Positions 54,245 to 63,879 of a stretch of 64,000 bases of DNA are shown here, one piece after another. A program made the position numbers and the translations under genes. The notes below the pieces were generated by a model. That model had not been told where the DNA came from. It saw only the letters and a program-made list of their open reading frames with translations, and made no database searches. Each line of letters begins with the position of its first letter. The stretch's first letter is position 1. The DNA is from Mesorhizobium silamurunense (lineage in GTDB: Bacteria; Pseudomonadota; Alphaproteobacteria; Rhizobiales; Rhizobiaceae): positions 1 to 64,000 of the forward strand of contig NZ_JHQR01000061.1 of assembly GCF_014843825.1 (NCBI RefSeq), read 5' to 3'.

Positions 54245-55359
54245 TCGAGCTGGCTGGGGCGGTCCTTGGACAATCGCCGCCCTCCAGGCTTGCTTGGTAA
54301 TGCGCCCGTCTGCGCCTTCGGAGACTGGAACGATTCACAGCCCGAATGTCGAGGTCGACCTTGTCGTCATCGCGGCATCCCATCATCTGGCGGGTTTGTA
54401 CAGACTGCAGACGATAATGCAGACCGATATCGAAGCGGCGTGGGCTGGAAGGCGTCCGGTTAGAAACCAGCGGTCTTGCCGTCGCGGCAATCCAGTGGTG
54501 CCCCCGCCAGCTATATTTCCGTCTCCGCTTTGGACGTCGACTCTTGCTAACGATGGCATCTGCGCGAATAAGCTCCCTCTCTACTAGTGCCGAAGTCAAG
54601 GATTGGAGGATTCGAGGTGACTAGAACATTAGCAAGAACGACTAGGCCCAGGTCGAATAGAGGGAGGAAGCTATGGTGCGCCGGGTGGTAGGCTACCGGC
54701 AGGTTTCTGGGGGCCGAAGCAACGGCCGTGCCTAGTGACCTCTCTGTGAGTGTTGCTTGCACGCATTAGGCATCTCTGATGGTTCGAGGAGAAACTGCTT
54801 CCGTCCGGGCTACTCCGCGTTGGGCATGGCAATCGCGGCTGCTAACCGGTTCTTGGGAAACGTCGCCAGTCGAGACAGAGTGACTGAATAAGAACCGAGC
54901 ATGATCGGGGAGCGACTAGCGAAACATAGTACTTCCTTCGTTTGCTACCCTGAGTCCGCAATGGAAACGCCGGTCGAACCTGACCCTACAATCATTCGGA
55001 ATGAACTAGGAAGCCTATTGGGTCGCGGGTTGCAGCCACCCATTCGAAGCTTGAACAGATTTGAAAGTGCGACGAGAGCAAGGAGCACACCGCCGAAGAG
55101 TCCCGTTCACTCGGCCCGCGGCCAGAGCACCAGAAGCAGTGACCTCGCTGCGCGCTCAATCCATTATTTTGTACATACCCCCCGAGTCCACAAGGAGAGG
55201 CAAGTGTTCTTTGATTTCCATTTGATTACCGGAGTCATGGTCGGCTTCGAGATAATAGACCATCTCGATTGCACTCTCGTTGTTGTGGACTTGGGAATCC
55301 TTCGTGTGATGATTACCACGACTTGATGATGTCTCCGTGGCATGCTTGGTGCCGAATGC
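54245..55359. other. About 1.1 kb without a recognisable gene
   Basis: Between the C48 effector and the IS256 fragment only unconvincing frames occur. Similarity to any family was not found. Confidence 0.45.
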
Positions 55360-55680
55360 AACAGGCTCTTGTCCAGCCGCTTGTTGATGGCCGAGATCGA
55401 TGAGGCCGAAAAGGCATGACCGCACAGTTCCTCGGTGATCGCCTTCACCTTGCGGGTCGACACACCCTGCAATACATCTCGGCCAGCGTCGCCACCAAAG
55501 CCCGTTCCGACCGCTGGTAGCGCTCGAGCAGCTCAGTGGAGAAGCGCCCCGAGCGGTCCTGCGGAACCCGCAGCTCAAGTTTGCCGACATACCTGACAAG
55601 GGTGCGGCCATAGTAACCCGAGCGATAGCCGAGCCGCTCCGGCGTCCGCTCGCCTTGACCTGCCAATGAAGTTTCATCCA
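55360..55680 (-). mobile_element. IS256-family transposase fragment
   Basis: The minus strand reads RLGYRSGYYGRTLVRYVGKLELRVPQDRSGRFSTELLERYQRSERALVATLAEMY, then, after a one-base shift near 55470, MQGVSTRKVKAITEELCGHAFSASSISAINKRLD. This is the conserved N-terminal third of IS256-type transposases; the DDE catalytic part is missing. Confidence 0.88.
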
Positions 55681-55764
55681 GTGGCGATTAGAGCCTCGGC
55701 CGTTTTTGCTCCGATACCATTCTCTGGACCGCCGGAAGGTAGAGTTTCCCGGCTTTCTCACGAT

Positions 55765-56460
55765 GGGGGGCTGGCTTGAGGCTGCCCGCTACGCTGCCGA
55801 CCGGGCCTTCCGGCTATATGACGCGGCCGATCCCGAGAATCGGCTGGTCGCAGCGGAATTGGAAGCGCGCTGGAACCAGGCACTCATCCGTGTCGGTGAG
55901 ATCGAGAGGAAGATCGCCGCGCATGATTCCGCGACGCCGAGGCCATTATCTGTGTTGGCAACGAGCATCACGGCGCTGGCCACAGACCTTCAGGCTGTCT
56001 GGTCGGCGCCAACGACGGACGCCAAGCTCAAGAAGCGCATCGTGCGCACCGTCATTCAGGAGGTGGTCGCCGATATCGACGATAAAGCCTCCGAGATCGA
56101 GCTGCTGATCCATTGGATTGGCGGCGCCCATACCGAGCTGCGCCTGCCGAAGCGCCGGCGCGGACAGCGCAACAGTACCTCTGGCGATATCATCGCAGCC
56201 ATCCGGCAACTGGTGCTGATCGCCAGCGATGATCGCCGGCATTCTCAACCGCAACGGCCTGATAACCGGGCATGGCAATCGCTGGGCACGGGAGCGGGTC
56301 ACCGCACACAGATCGCATCACAAGATCCCGGTCTTCCGGCCGGCACCGGATGAGAACGAGCCGTGGCTCAACCTGAACAAGGCCGCGCGCCTCCTCGGCG
56401 TTGCACCGAAGACCCTTAGTCCAGACTCGCCTCCGACGCAGGCGAGATCGAAGGCATTCA
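55765..56460 (+). mobile_element. Large serine recombinase, 3' fragment with frameshift
   Basis: One frame reads AARYAADRAFRLYDAADPENRLVAAELEARWNQAL...KLKKRIVRTVIQEVVADI. Near 56225 the reading shifts to IAGILNRNGLITGHGNRWARERVTAHRSHHKIP and NEPWLNLNKAARLLGVAPKTL. This is the C-terminal, DNA-binding part of large serine recombinases (zinc-ribbon/coiled-coil region plus helix-turn-helix). The catalytic resolvase domain is absent. Confidence 0.78.
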
Positions 56461-56629
56461 TCCTCTACCGGATGGGCCGTGGATCTTCAGCCGATCAGAA
56501 CTTGGAAATCCGCGAGCCCAGCAGATTGTTCATGCGCGCGACGGAACTCGAAATACCCTGCGGGATCGCGCCCCGATCAGCAAAACCTATCCCGTTCAAC
56601 GGCATAGACAGATGGGTGTTATGAAAACA

Positions 56630-57090
56630 GGATTCTAGTATCTGCGCCAATCCTCCAACTTTTCGGCGGCGTCGGCAAAGAGTCAGGAACCAGTGGGCGT
56701 TCAGGCACTCCGCCCTGAAGCGGCCGTTGAAGGCCTGGATGTAGGCGTTGTCGGTGGGCTTTCCCGGCCTGCTGAAGTCGAGCGTCACGCCTTTCGAGTA
56801 GGCCCATAGGTCGAGGTCGCGGGAGACGAATTCGGAGCCTTGGTCGACGCGGGATCGTCTTCGGATAGCCGATCTTCGGACAGACCTGTTCCAGTGCCCT
56901 GACTACATCCTCCGCCCCATACCTGAAACGCGGGTCGAGCACAGCATAGCGGGAGAACGTGTCGACGACCGTCAGCACACGGATCTTCTTGCCCGTCGCG
57001 AGCTGACCTGGACGAAGTCCATCGCCCAGACGTCGTTCGGGCCGACGGCTTTCTCCCGGCCTTCCCGCAGCTTCGCCGCTGTCCATGTCT
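56630..57090 (-). mobile_element. IS3-family transposase (OrfB) remnant
   Basis: Three minus-strand frames in order carry AVGPNDVWAMDFVQ, KKIRVLTVVDTFSRYAVLDPRFRYGAEDVVRALEQV and GVTLDFSRPGKPTDNAYIQAFNGRFRAECLNAHWF: the DDE integrase core of IS3-type OrfB with several frameshifts. It abuts the 3' end of the response-regulator gene. Confidence 0.87.
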
Positions 57091-57716
57091 TAAATCCCGT
57101 CGGGCAATCGGCCGCGCCTAAGTAGCTTGGCGCGAGCCTGCTTGTAGTATTTTTCAACAGTGGCGGGATCGACTCCGATCCGTTCACCGATCTGTTCGTA
57201 AACTTCCTTTCGCTTCATTCCGCGCTCACGGCGGCGCATGCAATCTAGGATTTCCTGCTCCCGGCCCGTAAGCCCCGAATAGTGAAAGTCGGCTGCGAAC
57301 TGATCTGTTGGCGAAATCCGAACGGAAAATCCACTTTGTGAAATATCCTGCAGCACCTCAGCCAAAAGTCCGCGCATCAGGCCGGTCTTGCCCACATATC
57401 CAGCTACACCAAACCGACGACAGTGATTAGCTTCGGCGACCGAGTCTGATCCAGTGATAACCAGGTGTGTCGCTGAAGGGGATGCATCAACGACCTGCTC
57501 GATAACTGAAAGCCTGTCGAACTGAGAGATTGGATTTACGCCCGGCAAGCCAGGGTCAATGAGAACGAGGTTAAAGTCCTGGGACCTCATTAGAGTCTTA
57601 GCTATGTCTAATGTGGGGGCGCCAAGAAGAACGCTTTCGGCGAGGCAGTTCTTAAGTTCCTGGATCAGCGCCAGGCGCATAAGGTCCTGATCTTCAATCA
57701 CTAAAATCTGTTGCAT
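57090..57716 (-). CDS. Response regulator (REC plus LuxR helix-turn-helix)
   Basis: Protein of 208 residues. The receiver domain has the acidic pair in ILVIEDQDLMRLAL, the phospho-acceptor Asp in FNLVLIDPGLPG (near residue 55), Thr/Ser in LVITGSDS and Lys in GYVGKTG. The C-terminal LuxR/FixJ helix-turn-helix is SGLTGREQEILDCMRRRERGMKRKEVYEQIGERIGVDPATVEKYYKQARAKLLRRG. ATG 57716 (MQQILVIEDQ) is preferred to 57725. The gene ends where IS3 debris begins and may have lost a few C-terminal codons. It is divergent from the LysR gene; a histidine kinase gene lies 1.7 kb away. Confidence 0.86.
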   Translation of the reverse strand: MQQILVIEDQDLMRLALIQELKNCLAESVLLGAPTLDIAKTLMRSQDFNLVLIDPGLPGVNPISQFDRLSVIEQVVDASPSATHLVITGSDSVAEANHCRRFGVAGYVGKTGLMRGLLAEVLQDISQSGFSVRISPTDQFAADFHYSGLTGREQEILDCMRRRERGMKRKEVYEQIGERIGVDPATVEKYYKQARAKLLRRGRLPDGI

Positions 57717-57998
57717 GCGGTCCAATTATGACTGAGGCCCTAACCCGCATAACCGCATATGGAAAATATGGTCGAGAAAGGCAACCTCAAATAGGGACGG
57801 CGGCCCCCCTTTCCCAGGAAACGCACGGCGTCCATGGTAGCCGGCAAACCCACAACGCGAGCTGTGGAAAACTTACGCGAACGTGATCGAGGAATAGAGA
57901 CCATGAACGAGCTCTCTTGCAGTCGAAATGCCTCACAAAATGGGGGGCGGCCAGCAGCTCTGATAACCTGCGACCACTATGTTGAACCGCGACCAGAG

Positions 57999-58937
57999 AT
58001 GAATCTGGCGTCGATCGATCTGAACCTGCTGGTAGCGTTGGAAGCCCTCCTAGAATGCCGCAACATCACGCATGCGGGTCACTGTATCGGCAAGAGTCAA
58101 CCAGCAATGAGCCGGGCGTTGTCAACGCTGCGTGGGATATTCAATGATGATCTCTTGGTTCGAGCCTCAAGGGGCTTCGTCCTTACGTCGCAAGGCGAAC
58201 GCTTGGCCCAAATGCTCCCGTCAGCGTTGAACACGATTCGGAATATGGTGAACTCCACCACGAGGGAGCGGCGGTCCAAAGCAACGGTGGCTATGCCCGA
58301 TCACCAAACGCTGGTTTTGCTGCCACCGCTCATGCAGCGCGCGCCTGACCTTGAGATCGTCTCCCATTCGCTGTTTAAAGGTACCCTGCGAGCACTTGAG
58401 GAAGGCGATATCGATCTGGCCGTTGGGCAGATCGTCTCCGCTCCGCCCGGCTATTTGCGGCGCAGCCTCTATACTGACCACTTCGCTTGCTTGCTGCGCC
58501 ACGACCACCCGGCACTAGCGCGCGAGTGGACAATGGAGAGCTTTTTGGCCCTGCGTCACGCCGCCGTCAGCTCAGACCCCGGTAGCCAAGTCGGGCAAAT
58601 TTACGACGAGCTGCCAGAGTTGGGACTCCCGGATCGCAGGATGAGGTTTTCAAATGTGCTAACAGCCGCGATGGTGGCTGCGACTTCCGATTTAGCCCTG
58701 GTTGTCCCGCGCCGGGCGGCGATGCGATTTTGCGCCATGCTACCGCTCACGGCGGTCGACCTACCGATGAAAATGAAACCTTACGAGGTCGTGCTGATCT
58801 GGCACGGGCGTTGGCATCGCGACCTGGAGCATAAATGGCTGCGCGGTGAGATCGTCGCAGCGCTGACTGCAGGATCAGGCGCACACAAGCATGAGGGACT
58901 GCAGCAGAATGATGGGGTTGCAGCTTACCCAGTCTGA
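57999..58937 (+). CDS. LysR-family regulator (NodD/SyrM-like)
   Basis: Protein of 312 residues. It begins MNLASIDLNLLVALEALLECRNITHAGHCIGKSQPAMSRALSTLRGIFNDDLLVR, a LysR helix-turn-helix of the type shared by NodD, SyrM and NahR. The effector domain includes DIDLAVGQIVSAPPGYLRRSLYTDHFACLLRHDHPAL, as in NodD/SyrM-like proteins that recognise aromatic compounds. ATG 57999 gives the standard N-terminus; the frame opens at 57834. It lies between a response regulator (divergent) and a histidine kinase (same strand). A role in symbiosis control is plausible from location only. Confidence 0.86.
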   Translation: MNLASIDLNLLVALEALLECRNITHAGHCIGKSQPAMSRALSTLRGIFNDDLLVRASRGFVLTSQGERLAQMLPSALNTIRNMVNSTTRERRSKATVAMPDHQTLVLLPPLMQRAPDLEIVSHSLFKGTLRALEEGDIDLAVGQIVSAPPGYLRRSLYTDHFACLLRHDHPALAREWTMESFLALRHAAVSSDPGSQVGQIYDELPELGLPDRRMRFSNVLTAAMVAATSDLALVVPRRAAMRFCAMLPLTAVDLPMKMKPYEVVLIWHGRWHRDLEHKWLRGEIVAALTAGSGAHKHEGLQQNDGVAAYPV

Positions 58938-59381
58938 AACAGAGGTCATCCTCGCGCAGACGGCATGAACCGGGATCGGAAGCTCGCGTCGAGCTCCGAC
59001 AAGGACCAGCGTGTTTTTCAGAAGTCTGATTCGCTCCGGGGGCTGGATGCAAATGCGCTGAACCAACAATGACAAATCGTCTCGCGATCCCTTGTCGAAG
59101 ACATGCTCGCCGGCGGGCCGGGCAACACAGTGTAACAGAATCGATGGTTCCGGCCCTTAGACGCGCACGAATGAGCCGACATCCATGCTTCCGAATTGGC
59201 ACCGACCGACAGGCCTGATGATGATCATCAGTACGATTTGCAGAGCTCATCAGGGTTCGACCAATGAGCATAAAGGGACCCGATTGAATTTTTCCGTAAT
59301 TCTTTTGGAATCGCTGCTGTCCTCATATGCGCTTGCACGCTGCTCAATTTTGGCCCGGTTCGCGACCGTGCAGCCGGTGCC
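58938..59381. other. Intergenic, LysR to histidine kinase
   Basis: About 445 bases without a recognised gene. It probably holds the kinase promoter. Confidence 0.4.
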
Positions 59382-60668
59382 ATGATGCTAAAGCGGTCCT
59401 TCAACTCCACCACCGGCCTCTATTTAGCGCTGGCGATGGCACTCTCACTAGGGTGCTGGTCGTTTGTTCTATCCGAACACTACCGACAAGAGACTGAACG
59501 ATTGCTCGGTCAGACCTTTGAAATTCTGTACATATCGGAAGAAGCCCGGATGGGCATCGTGCGGATTGCCGGCTGGCTTCGTCTGGCCAGCGAGACCAGA
59601 GAACTCGATCCGGCGTTCGGCCGCCAAGTCACATCGATCATCGACAACATCGACAAAATATTGACGCTCGAACAGTTAAGCCAAAAGGAGATCAATCTTC
59701 TGCTCAGGGCCCGGAAAGTCATAAAGGCGCAGGTTATGGCACTCGCGCTGATCGGCAGAAACTACGATGCGGCGGTCCGGCACACCGACGAAATTGAGCA
59801 AATTCTGTCTGAAATCGCTCATTTAGCAGTCGCTCACCGCCTCGATGTCAAAGAGAAAGGAAAGATCGCGATCGCTGCTACGCGTAATCGCTTCGTTTTC
59901 GCACTAGCGCTCGTTTTGGTTGCTGTCGGCTTTATAATAATTGCGCAACGTGTCGAATTTTCCAGACGCCGCGACGAATACATTCGATCTTTTTCGTTGC
60001 TGCATGCCCATATGACCCGATCACGAATTGTTGCGCTTCGGCTGTTTCATGACTATTTTGGAAAACAGCCTTCACCGTCGCCCGGAATGCTTAAGGCTGC
60101 ACAAGATGCGGTGAAGGAACTCGAAGGTATCACTAACGGGCTCATGCGGATCGCCAATTCCGAGCGAGACCTTCGCACCGAGCCGCTCGGCAAACTTCTT
60201 CAAGAGCCTCGCGGTGCACTGGACACCCACATTCGATTAGAAATCCACGACAACGCGAAATATTTGCAAGTTCCCGGGACCCAAGTTCGCTTGATTGTCG
60301 AAGAGCTTGTAAATAACGCTATGACGGCTGTTCGAGGAAAACAAAACAGACAGGTCACGATCGGAGCGCGCCTTCTCAATCGACGCTTCTTGTTCGCGCG
60401 CAGGCTTCTCATTGAAATTTCGGATAACGGTCGTGGTATGACCTCGGATATTCTGGACAAAGCCGCAACGCCGTTCTTTTCGACGCGAGGTGGTTCGCAC
60501 GTGGGGCTTGGTTTGACAGGTTGCATCGAAATGGTGAGTGCGATGCGCGGCAGCGTCAAAATTACTTCGACGCCCGGCATTGGGACTGTTGTCCGTATCG
60601 TGTTGCCGGTGAACCCGGCAGGATGGCAGTCTGATGATCGAGTACCCTCACCATTATTGCCCGGTTGA
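59382..60668 (+). CDS. Sensor histidine kinase
   Basis: Membrane protein of 428 residues. Helix 1 is at residues about 10-30 (LYLALAMALSLGCWSFVL). A periplasmic helical sensor of about 140 residues follows, then helix 2 (FVFALALVLVAVGFIIIA) and a histidine-containing helix (SLLHAHMTRSRIVAL). The ATPase domain has N-box EELVNNAMTAV, G1 DNGRGM, F-box ATPFFSTRGGSHVGLGLTG and G2 in GTVVRIVLP. The phospho-acceptor His is not in a classical HExP motif. Two consecutive ATGs (59382, 59385) are possible starts. The response regulator at 57090-57716 is the obvious partner candidate, separated from it by the LysR gene. IS21 debris follows the stop codon. Confidence 0.86.
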   Translation: MMLKRSFNSTTGLYLALAMALSLGCWSFVLSEHYRQETERLLGQTFEILYISEEARMGIVRIAGWLRLASETRELDPAFGRQVTSIIDNIDKILTLEQLSQKEINLLLRARKVIKAQVMALALIGRNYDAAVRHTDEIEQILSEIAHLAVAHRLDVKEKGKIAIAATRNRFVFALALVLVAVGFIIIAQRVEFSRRRDEYIRSFSLLHAHMTRSRIVALRLFHDYFGKQPSPSPGMLKAAQDAVKELEGITNGLMRIANSERDLRTEPLGKLLQEPRGALDTHIRLEIHDNAKYLQVPGTQVRLIVEELVNNAMTAVRGKQNRQVTIGARLLNRRFLFARRLLIEISDNGRGMTSDILDKAATPFFSTRGGSHVGLGLTGCIEMVSAMRGSVKITSTPGIGTVVRIVLPVNPAGWQSDDRVPSPLLPG

Positions 60669-60729
60669 ACCCACGCTCCCCCGACTGCAGGGCCTGACGA
60701 AGGTCCCAAAAAGAACGGGCGTCGAGCGA

Positions 60730-61615
60730 CTTCCCAAGCGCTATAGCGCCATCACCGAAATCCTGGGGCGGTGGGCCTTGGCCCAGGCGACGCATTTGTC
60801 GAGCAGCCAGGCGTTCAGCTCCTCGTATCTTTTGAAGCGCAGCCACGGGGTGAAGAAGCGCTCGCGCACCAGGCCGACCTGGTTCTCGACCTGCCCCTTC
60901 TCTCAGCCCGACGCCGGCGTGCAGGCGACGGGCTGGACCAGATAGTGGCTGCACATCTGCAGGAAGCGGCGATTGTACTGACGGTCCTTACCGACGAAGA
61001 CCGTCTCCACCGCCGTCTTCATGTTGTCGTAGATGCCGCGCGTGCAGGCCCCGCCGAAGAAGGCGAAGGCCCGGTCATGAGCATCGAACACCATCTCCTG
61101 CGTCTCGCGCGGATAGGCCCTGACGAACATCATGCCGCTGTGGCAGAGCCTGATGTGGGCGACCTTCACGGTCACCGTCACGCTGTTGATCAGGACGATC
61201 TCGTGGCTCCAGTCGAACTGGTAGGCCTCGCCCGGCGCGAAGAACAGCGGCACATAGGCCTCAGCCATTGCTGCACCCCGTGCCCGCTGCCGGTCTTGGC
61301 ATGCCGTCGGACCGCGTCGTAGCTACCCTCATAGCCGAGAGCGCAAAGCTCCTCGTAGATGCGGATCATCGTCAGGCGCTCGCGCTGCGGCTTTGCCAGG
61401 TTGCCGTCGAGCAGCGCATCGAGCTGCGCCTGCCAGGGGCCGATCCTCGGCTTCGGCTGATGTTCGCGCTCGTAGGAGAAGGAGGTCTCGTTCGATCGCA
61501 GTATCCTGCGCACCGTGTTGCGCGACACATGCAGCTCGCGGCTGATCCGCTTCAGAGACCATCCTTCAACATGGAAAGCGCGCCGGACCCGAGCGATCGT
61601 ATCCACTGACTTCAT
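60730..61615 (-). mobile_element. IS21-family IstA transposase, frameshifted
   Basis: The first frame (from ATG 61615) carries IstA helix-turn-helix sequence: SLKRISRELHVSRNTVRRILRS, and LTMIRIYEELCALGYEGSYDAVRRH. Near 61265 the frame shifts, then reads EAYVPLFFAPGEAYQFDWSHE (first catalytic Asp), FVRAYPRETQEMVFDAHDRAFAFFGG and TRGIYDNMKTAV (second Asp). A further break near 60905 leads to the C-terminal part (LDKCVAWAKAH in another frame). No istB follows; the element is inactive. Confidence 0.87.
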
Positions 61616-61670
61616 CCCCTCTCCATCCGCTCATCAAAACAAGCGGATGGTCGCAGATCGACAGAACGAG

Positions 61671-61727
61671 GGGGGTCAATTTTGGACGCCGATCCTCCCG
61701 TCTAGGGGGTCAATTTTGCATGCCGAT
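61671..61727 (-). repeat. IS21 left end with tandem transposase-binding repeats
   Basis: GGGGGTCAATTTTGGACGCCGAT (61671-61693) and GGGGGTCAATTTTGCATGCCGAT (61705-61727) are 34 bases apart in direct orientation, upstream of the istA start. Multiple terminal repeats of this kind mark IS21-family ends; the outer boundary is near 61730. Confidence 0.75.
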
Positions 61728-61730
61728 TCA

Positions 61731-62332
61731 CATCGAAGACCTACGCTCCTCGCTGGCGATGCTCCACAAAACCGAGGGCTCGATGGCTCGGGTTGGGATA
61801 GGATTCGAGGTTGTCCGAGCCTCACGGAGGGCCGGGCGGATGATGCGAAGAACAACACAAGCTGGAGTTTTGAAGAACGCCTCGATACATGCAGAGCCGG
61901 CTCGGGTATCCTTCGCCTCCGCTGACATTAGTCGCAGGAGCGCTCAATTTCGGGAACTCTATTCGGCATTCACACGCGACAAAATGGCATTCGGCGGGCT
62001 TGTCGTGAGGACGCGCTGGATGGGGTGGCGATGGGCCGGCTCCTCAAAGGAGGCGAACCGGAAAGAAGCGAATGTTTGTCATGCCCAATTTGCGCGTCTT
62101 GACACCGGTTTGCCTTCGGCGGTCGGGGCGAAGGGGGCCAACGTGATAGCCATTTCCGGTCCCCTGCCCTGAGGATAATTGGCCGGGTCTGTCGCGAAGG
62201 ACGAAGCGCTGGTCGCGGGTTTTGTCTTGGCGAAGGTGGCTTGCCAGTCAGGCGGGCGGCCGCTCCACTCCTTGATGAATGCTCCGCTGTCTCCGCGAGC
62301 GGATACGCACTATCGCGACGGATGCATTCGCC
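61731..62332. other. No recognisable gene, IS21 end to LRR gene region
   Basis: About 600 bases; open frames on both strands match no known family. Confidence 0.4.
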
Positions 62333-62372
62333 GTCAGCTCGAGAAATTACTCTGGCCATTTCCCCGGAGCAT
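62333..62372 (+). promoter_or_regulatory. Possible degenerate tts box
   Basis: GTCAGCTCGAGAAATTACTC followed by TGGCCATTTCCCCGGA resembles the TtsI-binding tts box (GTCAGCTT-TCGAAAGCT-CCCC) in its first seven bases and in the CCCC tail, but the middle is poor. It lies about 90-125 bases before the LRR effector gene, the right place. Confidence 0.4.
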
Positions 62373-62457
62373 ACTGGAATATCGATTTTGCATGGCGAAG
62401 ATCGCGCTGTGTCCCGCAATATGGGTGCTCATGTGATAACGCCAGGGAGAGACGGCG

Positions 62458-63402
62458 ATGGTGAATACGGGTCGCTGGATCGAAGCCTTAACTGGGACGG
62501 AGGAGAGCTCTTCCGCTGGTTCGTCGTTTCAGGAAATGGAGCTGAAAGAGAGGCTGCAAACATGGGGCGACGAAGAGGAGCAAGGGGAGGGAGAGGACCG
62601 GAACGAGGCGATAAGACGAATCGGAGAGTGGCTGGAGACCGGCAATCTCCGTGGCCGGCTCGATCTGACATCACTGTCCCTGACAGCGCTGCCCCCCCTG
62701 CCTTTCGGACTCGAGCGGCTTAACGTTAGCAGCAACGAGCTTGCCAGGCTGCCCGACGCTCTCCCGCCCGCTCTGCGAGCGCTCGATGCCTCCGACAACC
62801 AACTGACCAGGCTGCCTGAGGTCCTTCCGGCCGCGCTCGAGAACCTAGCCGCCGCCGGCAACCGGCTAACCAGGCTGCCTGACACGCTTCCGCCCGGGCT
62901 CAAGATGGTCGATGCGAACAGTAACCGCCTGACGAGCCTGCCCGATACGCTTCCGCCCACGCTTGAACGGCTTTACGCCAACAACAACCAATTGGCCTAC
63001 CTGCCGGAGACTCTCCCCCCGAAGCTGAGAGAGCTTCACGCCAACAACAACGAACTCACAAGCTTGCCAGAGCGTCTCCCGACCGATCTACAGGACCTCA
63101 AAGCCGGCCACAATGAACTGACTCACCTGCCAGAGAACCTACCAGCTGGGCTTCAGATGCTGGAAGTCCCCCACAATGAACTGACTCATCTGCCCCCTAA
63201 CCTCCCGACCAACCTTCGGCAGCTCAACCTGAGTTCAAACTTGCTGACAGGGATTGGCAACGCGACGACGGCCCTACCTTATATCCTAGAGCGCCTAAAC
63301 GCTGACTGCACAGTTGAGCTGTTTGGTAACAGAATTCCGGAGCGGATGAAGGCGCACCTGAGGGCTCAGAGCTACGAGAACTTTCCGCGGATTTATATCT
63401 AA
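62458..63402 (+). CDS. Leucine-rich-repeat effector-like protein (IpaH/NopM type, no ligase domain)
   Basis: Protein of 314 residues. Residues 1-70 are acidic and Ser/Glu-rich with an amphipathic helix (NEAIRRIGEWLETGN), as before the repeats in IpaH-type effectors. Residues about 80-270 hold nine repeats of about 20 residues of the bacterial type (LPDTLPPGLKMVDANSNRLTS and variants). The protein then ends; the NEL E3-ubiquitin-ligase domain of NopM/IpaH (about 250 residues with a catalytic Cys) is absent and not found downstream. ATG 62458 follows GGGAGA. It may be a naturally ligase-free LRR effector like YopM, or a truncated NopM. Confidence 0.82.
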   Translation: MVNTGRWIEALTGTEESSSAGSSFQEMELKERLQTWGDEEEQGEGEDRNEAIRRIGEWLETGNLRGRLDLTSLSLTALPPLPFGLERLNVSSNELARLPDALPPALRALDASDNQLTRLPEVLPAALENLAAAGNRLTRLPDTLPPGLKMVDANSNRLTSLPDTLPPTLERLYANNNQLAYLPETLPPKLRELHANNNELTSLPERLPTDLQDLKAGHNELTHLPENLPAGLQMLEVPHNELTHLPPNLPTNLRQLNLSSNLLTGIGNATTALPYILERLNADCTVELFGNRIPERMKAHLRAQSYENFPRIYI

Positions 63403-63879
63403 TGCTGGGGGACGAAGGCGAGGCTCGCCTACCCGTCGCGAGAAGGGTGTAGTCACGACGCCCTGAAACATCGTCGAGAGCCTCCAGGCGTGTTCAGCAG
63501 CGAGCGTAGTCTGCTTGGTCATATCACCAGCCAGGACTGCCAATCCTCACCGCATTCCCACAAATTGGCTTCATCATCGCATGCTATCAGTCCTGTTGGC
63601 GCGCCACATTTTGCTGCCGTCGGCGGCGCGTTACGCTAGACTGAATACCCTACTTTCGGTCCGCAAACGCCTGTACGCAGCGCCACCGCAGGGCGGCATG
63701 CCGACGGAACCACCTGCAATGCGGACGTGGGATCAGGTTGGCTGGAGGCCTCACGACGGGGGATATGGGCCACGGTTGAGGACCAGACGTGGGCCTTGAA
63801 GTGGTTGGGCCCGCACCATGAGCAGCGCGGCAAGTATAAGCGCGCTTGAGGCATGACATTCCGGCTTGCGGATCATGGC
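63403..63879. other. No recognisable gene after the LRR gene
   Basis: About 480 bases without a family match. No continuation of a NEL ligase domain was seen in any frame. Confidence 0.45.

Noticed and set aside
61737-62172. Plus-strand open frame of 150 codons after the IS21 end
   Set aside because: Low-complexity, no family match, and overlapping frames of similar length exist on the other strand.
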